A stretch of DNA of 64,000 nt from Paraburkholderia caribensis (GTDB lineage Bacteria > Pseudomonadota > Gammaproteobacteria > Burkholderiales > Burkholderiaceae): NCBI RefSeq assembly GCF_002902945.1, contig NZ_CP026102.1:2790001-2854000 (forward strand), in the 5' to 3' direction. The position numbers and the translations under genes are program-made. The notes beneath the pieces were generated by a model. The model was not told the origin of the DNA. It saw nothing but the letters and a program-made list of their open reading frames with translations, and ran no database searches. Positions 27,487 through 35,675 of this stretch are shown piece by piece (the first letter of the stretch is position 1; every line of letters starts with the position of its first letter).

Positions 27487-27518
27487 AGCAAGCGGCAAGC
27501 TCAAACCCGCCGCTTGCT
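27487..27518. terminator. Stem-loop between convergent dppA and araH operons
   Basis: Perfect 10-bp arms AGCAAGCGGC (27487-27496) and GCCGCTTGCT (27509-27518) have a 12-base loop and span the araH stop. The position between convergent operons suggests a bidirectional terminator, although neither side has a good T-tract. Confidence 0.4.
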
Positions 27519-28517
27519 GCGCCGGAACTGATCGAACAGCACCGCCAGCAGCAGAATCCCGCCGCGAATCAGGTACTGATAAAACGTCGGCACATTCAAC
27601 AGGCTCATGGCATCCTGCACCGAGCCCATGATCAGCACGCCGACCAGCACGCCTGAAATCGTTGCGACACCGCCCGTCAGCGAGACACCGCCCAGCACGC
27701 AAGCCGAAATCACCCCGAGTTCCAGACCCACCGACGTCTTCGGATCGCCCAGGCTCATGCGCGACGCAAGCATCACGCCTGCAAAGCCCGTCACCAGCCC
27801 TTGCAGCACGAACACCGTGATCTTGATACGCGTAACGGGCAGACCCGCCAGCAACGCGGCCTCGCTATTGCCGCCGACAGCCAGCACGTTCTTGCCGAAT
27901 ACCGTCTTGCGCAGCAGGAATCCGAACAGCACGAAGCCGACGATGTTGCTCCAGATCGGAAACGAAATGCCGAGGAACGAGCCGCCGCCGAGATCGAAAA
28001 AGCTCTCTTCCGAAATCATCACCGCATCGCCGTTCGATGTGATGAACGCGAGACCGCGCACCACTTCCATCATCGCGAGCGTGACGATCAGCGAATTGAT
28101 CTTGTAGCGCGCAATCAGCACGCCGTTCACCATCCCGACCGCGCCGCCCGCCAGCACGCCCGCCGCGACGCCGAGCATCACGCTATGTGTCGCCGTGATC
28201 AGCGTCGACGCGACCACACCTGAAAACGCGACGATCGACGCCACCGACAGATCCACTTCGCCGAGCGCCAGCACGAACATCATCGTCACGGAGATCGAGC
28301 CGATCAGCGTGACGGAGAGCAACAGGCCCTGCATGTTGCGGGTGGTCAGAAAGTCGGGCACCGCGAACGACAGCACGGCGAACAGAATGACGAACACCAT
28401 CACGATGCCCGACTTGTTGATCAGGTCCCACGTGCGCGCCGCGTGCGCGGCCGCGCCGGGCGATGCGGCGTGATTGGCTGCCGGCTCGGTCGCCGGACGT
28501 GTGCTTGGTGTTTGCAT
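27501..28517 (-). CDS. araH: L-arabinose ABC transporter permease AraH
   Basis: This 338-residue inner-membrane permease of the RbsC/AraH/XylH group has about ten hydrophobic helices starting near residue 37. Diagnostic stretches are FVLALGEVDLSVASIVAFSG (about 82-101), MVNGVLIARYKINSLIVTLA, and the cytoplasmic loop VFGKNVLAVGGNSEAALLAGL that contacts the ATPase. The N-terminus carries a polar tail of about 30 residues. It is last in araF-araG-araH, 39 bases after araG. Specificity for L-arabinose is inferred from its partners and the adjacent arabinose dehydrogenase. Confidence 0.9.
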   Translation of the reverse strand: MQTPSTRPATEPAANHAASPGAAAHAARTWDLINKSGIVMVFVILFAVLSFAVPDFLTTRNMQGLLLSVTLIGSISVTMMFVLALGEVDLSVASIVAFSGVVASTLITATHSVMLGVAAGVLAGGAVGMVNGVLIARYKINSLIVTLAMMEVVRGLAFITSNGDAVMISEESFFDLGGGSFLGISFPIWSNIVGFVLFGFLLRKTVFGKNVLAVGGNSEAALLAGLPVTRIKITVFVLQGLVTGFAGVMLASRMSLGDPKTSVGLELGVISACVLGGVSLTGGVATISGVLVGVLIMGSVQDAMSLLNVPTFYQYLIRGGILLLAVLFDQFRRSKRRV

Positions 28518-28556
28518 GGTCTTCCAGTTCCGTGGTCTACGTGGTGCGTTGTTGCG

Positions 28557-30128
28557 TCATTGCGGCAAAGCGAGTTTGATCAGCTGGTCGGGCGTGGCTT
28601 GTGCTTTCGGCAGATCGCCGACGATGCGCCCTTCCTTCATCACCAGCACGCGGTCCGCAATGCCGATCACTTCCGCGAGATCGCTCGATACGACGATCAC
28701 CGTGCGCCCCGCTTCCGCGAGGTCGTACAGCAGGTCGTAGATTTCCGCGCGCGCGCCGACGTCGATGCCGCGCGTCGGTTCGTCGAGCAGAAACACGTCG
28801 ATGCGCTCGGCCAGCCAGCGCGACAGAATCACCTTCTGCTGGTTGCCGCCCGACAACGTGCCGATCACGGTTTCGGTGTTGCGTGTCTTGATCGACAGCT
28901 TGTCGATGTATTCGCGCGTCAGGTCGCGCTCGCGCTTGCCGTTCAGCAGAAAGCTCAACGGGCTGAAATGCCGGCGGGCGCTGATGTTCAGGTTGTCGGC
29001 CACGGAAGCAATCGCGACGATGCCTTCCTGCTTGCGATCCTCCGGGCACAGCGCGATACCTGCGCGCACCGCGTCGCGCGGCGTCGCAAACGACACGCGC
29101 TTGCCGTTCAGTTCGACATGTCCGCTTGCCGGCCGCGTCGCGCCATAGAGCAGCTTCATCAACTCGGAGCGTCCCGCGCCGACGAGCCCGAAGAAGCCGA
29201 CGATCTCGCCCTTGCGCGCAGTGAAGGAGACCGGAGCGGAAAGCCCCGGCCCCATCAACTGCTTCGCTTCAAGCTGTACCTCGCCCGCTGCACGCGGACG
29301 ATATCCATATACATCGCGAATCGAGCGGCCCACCATGCAGCTGATGAGCCGGTCGCGATCCAGGTCCGCAACGGAATCGAACGTCTCGATCCGGCGGCCG
29401 TCGCGAAACACGGTGACGCGGTCGCACAGTTCGTAGACCTCGTCCATCCGGTGCGTGACGTAGATCACCGCGCGCCCCTGCGCGCGCAGTGCATTGATGA
29501 TCTTGAAGAGCCGCTCCGTTTCGCGCGCGGACAACGAGCTGGTCGGTTCGTCGAAAGCGATCACGCGCGCGTCGCGCATCAGCGCCTTGCCGATTTCGAT
29601 CATCTGCCGCTGGCCGATCGACAGGCTCTTCACCTGCGTGTTCGGATCGATCGATTCGCCCAGCCGCTCCAGCTCGGTCATCGCGCGCTTGACGAGCGCT
29701 TTCTCGTCGAGCACGCCGAAGCGGTTCGGCAACTGTCCGAGCATCAGGTTCTCAGCGACCGTCAGCTCGGGCACGAGATGCAGTTCCTGATAGATGATCG
29801 CGATACCCGCCTCGATCGCGGCCTTGGTCGTCGTGAACCTGTGTTCGACGCCGGCGAGCCGCAATGCGCCCGCCTGCGTCTGGTTCACGCCCGACAACAC
29901 TTTCAGCAGCGTCGATTTGCCGGCGCCGTTCTCGCCCATCAGACCGTGCACCTCACCGCCGCGCACGTCGAAAGAAACGTTGTCGAGCGCCACCACGCCC
30001 GGAAACGCGACGGTGATGCCGTCGAGTTCGAGATGCGTGGCGGACGCCGTCAACGGCTGTTCCGAAGGAGCGACGTAGGTGGCATTCGTGGCGCTGGCGG
30101 CGTCATTCGCGTTCATCGTGTTTTGCAT
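28557..30128 (-). CDS. araG: L-arabinose ABC transporter ATP-binding protein AraG
   Basis: This 523-residue tandem ATPase is of the sugar-import type. Domain 1 has GENGAGKST, LSIGQRQM and VIAFDEPTSSLS. Domain 2 has the degenerate Walker A GLVGAGRSE, the signature LSGGNQQK and VFLLDEPTRGID, the usual arrangement in AraG/RbsA/MglA. Family spots include GLMGENGAGKSTLLKVLSGV and DVYGYRPR. About 30 polar residues precede the first domain. It lies 13 bases after araF and 39 before araH, so it is within a single operon. Confidence 0.93.
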   Translation of the reverse strand: MQNTMNANDAASATNATYVAPSEQPLTASATHLELDGITVAFPGVVALDNVSFDVRGGEVHGLMGENGAGKSTLLKVLSGVNQTQAGALRLAGVEHRFTTTKAAIEAGIAIIYQELHLVPELTVAENLMLGQLPNRFGVLDEKALVKRAMTELERLGESIDPNTQVKSLSIGQRQMIEIGKALMRDARVIAFDEPTSSLSARETERLFKIINALRAQGRAVIYVTHRMDEVYELCDRVTVFRDGRRIETFDSVADLDRDRLISCMVGRSIRDVYGYRPRAAGEVQLEAKQLMGPGLSAPVSFTARKGEIVGFFGLVGAGRSELMKLLYGATRPASGHVELNGKRVSFATPRDAVRAGIALCPEDRKQEGIVAIASVADNLNISARRHFSPLSFLLNGKRERDLTREYIDKLSIKTRNTETVIGTLSGGNQQKVILSRWLAERIDVFLLDEPTRGIDVGARAEIYDLLYDLAEAGRTVIVVSSDLAEVIGIADRVLVMKEGRIVGDLPKAQATPDQLIKLALPQ

Positions 30129-30141
30129 CCGTTCTACCGCA

Positions 30142-31146
30142 TCAGATTCCGAGTTCCGTCCGCACGTCCTTCCAGTTTTCGCGCGTCATCAGCTTGCCCG
30201 TGGTCTGGGTATCGGCGGGCGGCTGCTTGCCCGACTTGATCCAGTCGACGAGATTCTGCGTGCTCTGCTTGCCGTGGTTCGTCGAGCTGACGGCGATCGT
30301 GCCGTAGAAGCCCGTCGGTTCCTTCTTCTGGAACTCGGCAAACGCTTCGCCCGCGCCGTTGATGCCGACGCCGATCACGTCCGAACCGGGAATGTGCAGC
30401 TGCTCGGTGGCGCGCACGCCGCCCAGCACGGTCTCTTCGTTCAGCGCGAAGATCACCCACTTCTTGATGTTCGGATGCTTCGACAGCACGGGCGACGCTG
30501 CGTTGAAGCCGCCTTCGTCGTCGGTGGTCTTTTGCGGGGCGTCGTAGATGTTCTCTTTCTTGAAACCGTTGGCGAGCAGCGATTCCGTTGCGCCGTCGGT
30601 GCGCAGCTTGGCCGTCGGCAGTTCATAGTCGGTGATGCGGATCGCGCCCACTTCTTCCGGCTTCCAGCCGCGCTTCTTCATTTCGTCGGCGATCGCCTGG
30701 CCAACCTGATTGCCGATCTTGAATGCCGACATGCCCAGATGCGGCACGCCCGCGAGCGGCTTGCCCGTCGAGTCGACCAGTTGATCGTCGACAGTCACGA
30801 ACTTCATGTTGTAGCGCTTGGCGCGGGCCTGAATCGCCGGTCCGAGACGCACGTCGGGCGGGCAGATCACGAAGCCCTGCGCGCCTTGTGCGCCGAGGTT
30901 GTCGATTGCGGCGAGCACTTTCTCGCCGTCGGGCGCGCCGATATTGACGACCGAGAAGCCTTCCTTCTGGCCCAAAGCCGCCGCCGCTTTCTGCTCGTTG
31001 ATGAACCATGCCTGCTCCGGCATTTTCACGAGCACGCCGATTTTCAGCGGCGTATCCGCGTGTGCGGTCATCTGCACGGCGAACGGCGCGGCCAGCAGCG
31101 CGGCGGCCATCGCGGACAAAGTAAGGCGTCTAAGCTTGCGGGTCAT
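30142..31146 (-). CDS. araF: L-arabinose periplasmic binding protein AraF
   Basis: This 334-residue protein has a signal peptide of about 30 residues ending in TAHA. The mature part starts with LKIGVLVKMPEQAWFINEQKA, closely like E. coli AraF (KLGFLVKQPEEPWFQTEWKF type). AIQARAKRYNMKFVTVDDQL and NHGKQSTQNLVDWI are other AraF-like blocks. AAGGAGA precedes ATG 31146 at the right distance. It is the first gene of araFGH; the L-arabinose dehydrogenase gene lies upstream in the same direction. Confidence 0.92.
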   Translation of the reverse strand: MTRKLRRLTLSAMAAALLAAPFAVQMTAHADTPLKIGVLVKMPEQAWFINEQKAAAALGQKEGFSVVNIGAPDGEKVLAAIDNLGAQGAQGFVICPPDVRLGPAIQARAKRYNMKFVTVDDQLVDSTGKPLAGVPHLGMSAFKIGNQVGQAIADEMKKRGWKPEEVGAIRITDYELPTAKLRTDGATESLLANGFKKENIYDAPQKTTDDEGGFNAASPVLSKHPNIKKWVIFALNEETVLGGVRATEQLHIPGSDVIGVGINGAGEAFAEFQKKEPTGFYGTIAVSSTNHGKQSTQNLVDWIKSGKQPPADTQTTGKLMTRENWKDVRTELGI

Positions 31147-31240
31147 GCTTGTCTCCTTGGATCAGGTCGTTGCGTGTGATTGTTCGAATGAGCGCTTAAC
31201 AGGTCTAACGGGACGACCAGGCCCGCGCGTCTCTCAGGCG

Positions 31241-32170
31241 CTAGTCGTGAAACGGCTCGACCTCGTGACGACGGCCAAGCAGGAATGCATCGGCCACCAG
31301 CCGCAGCGGGCGCACGTCCACATCGTGCTCGCCATGCGTGATCAGCCAGTGAAACCGCTCATACAGCGACGGATACTCGCGCTCGGGTCCGAGTTCGACC
31401 GGCTTGCCCGCGATCACGAGCTTCTTGCCGCCTTCGCTCAGATGCAGCACGCCTTCCGTGGTCTTCACTTCGATTTCCCATTGCTCGACGGGACCATGGC
31501 GCCAGTCGAATTCGGCGCGCACGGGCACGCCCGCTTCGTCGATGAAATCGAGCTCGGCGGCAATCGGCGTCTGCACATTGGCGGGCACCGAAAGCGTCGC
31601 CTCGCGCAGAATGACTTCGCGCGGCAGCATGTGCGTGATGATCGACAGCGCGTTGATGCCGGGATCGAACACGCCGAGCCCACCCGGCGTCCAGATCCAC
31701 GCCTGACCCGGATGCCAGCGGCGCACGTCTTCCTTCCAGCGCACCTGTACTTCCTGCAGCGTGCGCGAGGCGAGCCACTCGCGTGCTGTTTCGACAGCGG
31801 GCGCGTAACGCGAATGCCATGTCGCAAACAGCGTGCGGCCCGCGTTGCGCGCCATCGCACGCAATACGTCCACTTCATGCACGCTCGCGCCGGGCGGCTT
31901 TTCGAGCATCACGTGCTTGCCCGCCGCGAGCGCGACGCGCGCCTGATCGAAGCGCACCTGAGGCGTCGCGCACAACGACACGGCGTCGAGTTGCGGCTCG
32001 TTGGCCAGCATCTCTTCGATGGTCTTGTAGTTGCGCACGCCGTCGACCTGCGCATTGCGGCTCGCGCACGCAACGAGTTCAAAGCCGTCGAGCGCGGCGA
32101 TAGCTGGAAGATGCTGGTCACGCGCAATCTTGCCGACGCCGACGATGCCAATGGAAAGTCTGTTGTTCAT
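31241..32170 (-). CDS. L-arabinose 1-dehydrogenase (Gfo/Idh/MocA family)
   Basis: This 309-residue NAD(P)-dependent sugar dehydrogenase strongly resembles the Azospirillum brasilense L-arabinose 1-dehydrogenase as I recall it, in length and in long shared blocks. It has a Rossmann motif GVGKIARDQHLPAI (about 10-23), EKPPG (about 90-94) and RWKEDVRRWHPGQAWIW (about 143-160). The segment GVFDPGINALSI follows, with WRHGPVEQWEIEV near residue 230. It oxidises L-arabinose to the lactone, the first step of the non-phosphorylative route. It lies upstream of araFGH in the same direction and divergent from the arabonate dehydratase. It could also act on D-galactose, as related enzymes do. Confidence 0.88.
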   Translation of the reverse strand: MNNRLSIGIVGVGKIARDQHLPAIAALDGFELVACASRNAQVDGVRNYKTIEEMLANEPQLDAVSLCATPQVRFDQARVALAAGKHVMLEKPPGASVHEVDVLRAMARNAGRTLFATWHSRYAPAVETAREWLASRTLQEVQVRWKEDVRRWHPGQAWIWTPGGLGVFDPGINALSIITHMLPREVILREATLSVPANVQTPIAAELDFIDEAGVPVRAEFDWRHGPVEQWEIEVKTTEGVLHLSEGGKKLVIAGKPVELGPEREYPSLYERFHWLITHGEHDVDVRPLRLVADAFLLGRRHEVEPFHD

Positions 32171-32188
32171 ATAGTGAGCTTCGAGGGA

Positions 32189-32203
32189 CTAACGAATTGT
32201 TAG
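32189..32203. promoter_or_regulatory. Short dyad upstream of the arabinose dehydrogenase
   Basis: CTAAC (32189-32193) and GTTAG (32199-32203) form a dyad around GAATT, 19 bases before the dehydrogenase start codon on the minus strand. It may be an operator. No regulator can be assigned from the sequence. Confidence 0.3.
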
Positions 32204-32517
32204 CGGCCTCAGCGTAACGCAAGCGCGTTTGACGCGCGTACGAGTTCGCATGAATCGACGCGTGCGGCATTCGACACCGAGTCGACCCGCCGGGCGAGTC
32301 GCACAACGTGGGATCGGAAGAAGCGTTTGCCCGACATTGCCACTATTTGAGACTCCTCGTTTTCCTCACGCAGCCAACTCGCCCATCGAACCGGCCGCCG
32401 ACGAATTAGCCAAACTATATGCGGGGAACCGATACGTTGTGATTGGTGTTTTCCCCCATGCACAACACTCAAAAGTCATTCTATTTATCAACCTCAGCGA
32501 CGCATGCAAGGTATTAC

Positions 32518-32536
32518 AGCGGGTTACGTACCCGCT
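32518..32536. promoter_or_regulatory. Dyad AGCGGGT-N5-ACCCGCT in the divergent arabinose promoter region
   Basis: Perfect 7-bp arms are separated by TACGT. The dyad lies in the 484-bp space between the divergent dehydrogenase and dehydratase genes, which contains no credible gene. It is a candidate operator or transcript hairpin. A second AT-rich dyad, ACTTTT-C-AAAAGT, lies at 32562-32574. Confidence 0.4.
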
Positions 32537-32613
32537 ATTTAAGACATTGCGCCGACAATACACTTTTCAAAAGTTTGCTTGTAAGCCCTAATGGACATCG
32601 GCGCGCGTGGCGC

Positions 32614-32630
32614 ATATAGTCTTACTATAT
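32614..32630. promoter_or_regulatory. FadR-type GntR operator before the arabonate dehydratase
   Basis: A perfect dyad ATATAGT-CTT-ACTATAT contains TAGTCTTACTA, which fits the TnGTnnnACnA pattern described for FadR-subfamily GntR operators. It lies 24 bases before ATG 32655, over the expected leader/promoter, so binding would repress. The GntR/FCD regulator encoded at 34425-35153 is the obvious candidate. The dyad is seen directly; the assignment is inferred. Confidence 0.6.
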
Positions 32631-32654
32631 TTGAACAATACTGAACGAGACACC

Positions 32655-34397
32655 ATGACCGACCAACCCCGCAAACTGCGCTCCGCCGCCTGGTTCGGCA
32701 CCGCCGACAAGAACGGCTTCATGTACCGCAGCTGGATGAAAAACCAGGGCATTCCCGATCACGAATTCGCCGGCAAGCCGATCATCGGCATCTGCAACAC
32801 GTGGTCCGAACTGACGCCGTGCAACGCGCACTTTCGCAAGCTCGCCGAGCACGTGAAGCGTGGCGTGTACGAAGCGGGCGGATTTCCCGTCGAGTTCCCG
32901 GTGTTCTCGAACGGCGAGTCGAACCTGCGGCCCACGGCCATGTTCACGCGCAATCTCGCGAGCATGGATGTCGAGGAATCGATTCGCGGCAATCCTATCG
33001 ACGCCGTCGTGCTGCTCGCCGGCTGCGACAAGACCACGCCTGCGCTGCTGATGGGTGCGGCCAGTTGCGACGTGCCCGCCATCGTCGTGAGCGGCGGCCC
33101 GATGCTCAACGGCAAGCACGAAGGGCGCGACATCGGATCGGGCACGGTGGTGTGGCAACTGAGCGAACAGGTGAAGGCGGGCAAGATCTCGATTCACGAG
33201 TTCATGTCGGCGGAAGCGGGCATGTCGCGCTCGGCGGGCACCTGCAACACGATGGGCACGGCCTCGACGATGGCCTGCATGGCGGAAGCGCTCGGCGTCA
33301 CGCTGCCGCACAACGCGGCGATTCCCGCCGTCGATTCGCGCCGCTATGTGCTCGCGCATTTGTCGGGCATGCGTATCGTCGAGATGGCCTTGCAGGACGT
33401 GCGGTTGTCGAAGCTGCTCACGCGCGAAGCCTTCGAGAATGCGATTCGCGCGAACGCGGCGATCGGTGGATCGACCAATGCGGCGATCCACCTGAAGGCG
33501 ATTGCGGGGCGCATCGGCGTGGAACTCGAACTGGACGACTGGACGCGCATCGGGCGCGGCACGCCGACGCTCGTCGATCTGCAGCCTTCCGGCCGGTTCC
33601 TGATGGAAGAGTTTTACTATGCGGGCGGCTTGCCCGCCGTCCTGCGCAGGCTCGGCGAAGCGGGTCTGCTGCCGCATCCCGATGCGCTGACCGCGAACGG
33701 CAAGACGCTCTGGGAAAACAGTATCGAAGCGCCGATCTACAACGACGAAGTGATCCGCCCGCTAGACAAGCCGCTGCGCGAAGACGGCGGCCTGTGCGTG
33801 CTGCGCGGCAATCTCGCGCCCAATGGCGCGGTGCTCAAGCCGTCGGCGGCGACGCCTGCGCTGTTGAAGCATCGCGGCCGCGCCGTGGTGTTCGAGAACT
33901 TCGACGACTACAAGAAGCGCATCGTCGATCCGGAACTCGACGTAACGGCGGACTCCGTCCTCGTGATGAAGAACTGCGGACCGAAGGGTTATCCCGGCAT
34001 GGCGGAAGTCGGCAACATGGGCCTGCCGCCGAAGCTGCTCGCACAGGGCGTGACGGACATGGTGCGCGTATCGGACGCACGCATGAGCGGCACCGCGTAT
34101 GGCACGGTCGTTCTGCACGTGGCGCCCGAAGCGCGCGCGGGCGGACCGCTGGCCGTGGTGCGCGACGGCGACTGGATCGAGCTGGATTGCGACGCGGGTC
34201 GCCTGCACGTCGACATCGACGACAAGGAAATGACCGCCCGGCTCGCCGAATGGAAGGAGTCGCAACAACGCAATCCCGCCGACGCGAGCGGCTATCGCAA
34301 CCTCTATATCGACCATGTGCTGCAGGCCGATCAGGGCTGCGATTTCGACTTTCTGGTGGGTTGTCGCGGCGCGGAAGTCCCGGCGCATTCGCACTGA
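32655..34397 (+). CDS. L-arabonate dehydratase (IlvD/Edd family)
   Basis: This 580-residue protein of the dihydroxy-acid/sugar-acid dehydratase family has iron-sulfur cysteines in CNTWSELTPC, AGCDKTTPA and GTCNTMGTA. A further family block is AAIGGSTNAAIHL (about 275-287), and GPKGYPGMAEVG and ARMSGTAYGT follow near the C-terminus. The length matches L-arabonate dehydratases (about 580) rather than all IlvD proteins. The start at ATG 32655 fits the family; a longer frame from 32607 runs through the operator. It converts L-arabonate to 2-keto-3-deoxy-L-arabonate, after the divergent dehydrogenase and a lactonase not seen here. Fuconate or xylonate dehydratase activity is an alternative. Confidence 0.88.
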   Translation: MTDQPRKLRSAAWFGTADKNGFMYRSWMKNQGIPDHEFAGKPIIGICNTWSELTPCNAHFRKLAEHVKRGVYEAGGFPVEFPVFSNGESNLRPTAMFTRNLASMDVEESIRGNPIDAVVLLAGCDKTTPALLMGAASCDVPAIVVSGGPMLNGKHEGRDIGSGTVVWQLSEQVKAGKISIHEFMSAEAGMSRSAGTCNTMGTASTMACMAEALGVTLPHNAAIPAVDSRRYVLAHLSGMRIVEMALQDVRLSKLLTREAFENAIRANAAIGGSTNAAIHLKAIAGRIGVELELDDWTRIGRGTPTLVDLQPSGRFLMEEFYYAGGLPAVLRRLGEAGLLPHPDALTANGKTLWENSIEAPIYNDEVIRPLDKPLREDGGLCVLRGNLAPNGAVLKPSAATPALLKHRGRAVVFENFDDYKKRIVDPELDVTADSVLVMKNCGPKGYPGMAEVGNMGLPPKLLAQGVTDMVRVSDARMSGTAYGTVVLHVAPEARAGGPLAVVRDGDWIELDCDAGRLHVDIDDKEMTARLAEWKESQQRNPADASGYRNLYIDHVLQADQGCDFDFLVGCRGAEVPAHSH

Positions 34398-34400
34398 ACG

Positions 34401-34417
34401 CGCCGCGCTGCGCGGCG
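34401..34417. terminator. GC-rich hairpin between convergent dehydratase and gntR
   Basis: CGCCGCG (34401-34407) and CGCGGCG (34411-34417) form a tight hairpin with a 3-base loop in the 27-bp convergent gap. There is no T-tract. It may serve as a shared transcription end. Confidence 0.35.
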
Positions 34418-34424
34418 TAGCGAA

Positions 34425-35153
34425 TCAGCTCAGGCTGTGCGCGGCGATGCCGAGAATCGTATCGGCATCGACGCGCGCGTTTTCCAGCTGCACGAGGCTC
34501 GCCTGACGCGCGGCCAATGCATCGCGATTCTGGATCGCGGTGAGGATCGCCTTATGGCGCGGCAGCGACAGCGCATGCGTGTCAGGGTGGCGGCTAGTCA
34601 GCTTGATCGACTCCGACAGCGCCAGCGACATCATGTTGCCGATATACGCGAGCATGTCGTTGTGCGTCGCGGCCATGATCGCGCGGTGGAATTCGAGGTC
34701 CGGCTCCAGCAGATCGCCCGCGCTCTGCGCGTGCTCCATGCGGTCGTACGCGGAGCCGATTCGCACCAGGTCTTCATCCGTTGCCGCCGTCGCGGCGAGC
34801 GCGGCCGCAGCCGGCTCGATGATGCGGCGCACCGTCATCAGCGACAGAAAGAACTCACCTTCGGGAATGCTGTTGAGCGTCCAGTAGAGCACATCGGGAT
34901 CGAGCATGTGCCACTCTTCGCGCGGCCGCACGACGCTGCCCACGCGCGGCTTCGAAATGACCAGCCCCTTGGCGACCAGCACGCGCGTCGCTTCGCGCAA
35001 CACGGGGCGGCTCACGCCATATTTTTCGCACAGCGTCGCTTCGGCGGGCAGGCGTTCGCCTGGCGCCAGCCTGCCGCTGACGATTTCGATGCCGAGTTCC
35101 TGCACGATCCGCGCATGCAGGCTTTTGCGTTTCTGAAGATGCCGGTAGTCCAT
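34425..35153 (-). CDS. GntR-family regulator, FadR/FCD subfamily
   Basis: This 242-residue regulator has an N-terminal winged helix (about residues 8-75: LGIEIVSGRLAPGERLPAE, VSRPVLREATRVLVAKGLV, RVGSVVRPR). A helical FCD ligand domain follows (about 100-230, with EFHRAIMAATHND supplying the metal-binding Asp/His type residues). I start it at ATG 35153 (MDYRHLQKRK); a longer frame to 35261 has no domain content. It is convergent with the arabonate dehydratase. It probably senses an arabinose pathway acid and represses through the TAGTCTTACTA dyad at 32614-32630. Confidence 0.88.
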   Translation of the reverse strand: MDYRHLQKRKSLHARIVQELGIEIVSGRLAPGERLPAEATLCEKYGVSRPVLREATRVLVAKGLVISKPRVGSVVRPREEWHMLDPDVLYWTLNSIPEGEFFLSLMTVRRIIEPAAAALAATAATDEDLVRIGSAYDRMEHAQSAGDLLEPDLEFHRAIMAATHNDMLAYIGNMMSLALSESIKLTSRHPDTHALSLPRHKAILTAIQNRDALAARQASLVQLENARVDADTILGIAAHSLS

Positions 35154-35413
35154 GATGTATTTGTTGTGGCCGTGCGAATGCGGATAGCTGTACCGTTCCC
35201 GTTGCGGGCTGTGCAAGCATAGCATGGGGCGCACGCGCCGCCTTCCGCTTTGACGCAGCATGACGCGCTGTCATTATCGCGCTGGCCTGATGTCGTCATG
35301 CGTGCGCTGCGCCGCGTTGGGTTCGTTTTTTGCTTGATCGTTTGTGGACGGACTGCTTTACTCAAAGGCAGCCAGGAAAAACCGTGCATTCAACTCGACA
35401 TGGACCACGGCAA

Positions 35414-35665
35414 ATGAAGCTCAAACCGCTACTTCTGCTGGTCGCATGCGTGGCGGCGGCGAACGTCGGAACGGCCGCTACGCGCGACGAGCAGACCAAG
35501 GCCTGCAAGCACGACGCGATCAAATTCTGCGCGATCCATATTCCCAACAAGGAGAAGATCGAAGCGTGCATGAAGCAACACTACGACAAGCTGTCGCCGA
35601 AATGCCAGGCGATGTTCGATTCGCCCGACAACGACGGCGGCAGCGGCGGCCAGTCGTCGAGCTAG
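35414..35665 (+). CDS. Small secreted cysteine-rich protein
   Basis: This 83-residue protein has a signal peptide of about 22 residues ending in GTAA. The mature part has four cysteines in a CKHDAIKFC and CMKQHYDKLSPKC pattern, then a Gly/Ser tail. This spacing resembles the short cysteine-rich repeat of the GLG1 family, found in small periplasmic proteins of proteobacteria, where the cysteines probably form two disulfides. The start is ATG 35414; an extended frame from 35330 would bury the signal peptide. It lies 10 bases from the convergent asparaginase gene. The function is unknown. Confidence 0.75.
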   Translation: MKLKPLLLLVACVAAANVGTAATRDEQTKACKHDAIKFCAIHIPNKEKIEACMKQHYDKLSPKCQAMFDSPDNDGGSGGQSSS

Positions 35666-35675
35666 GCACGCCTGC

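Noticed and set aside
28443..30239. 598-codon plus-strand frame over araG/araH
   Set aside because: It is antisense to the real transporter genes; the Arg/Gln-rich product has no recognisable motif.
32801..34420. 539-codon alternate frame inside the arabonate dehydratase
   Set aside because: Same-strand shadow of the dehydratase, whose iron-sulfur motifs are intact in the other frame.
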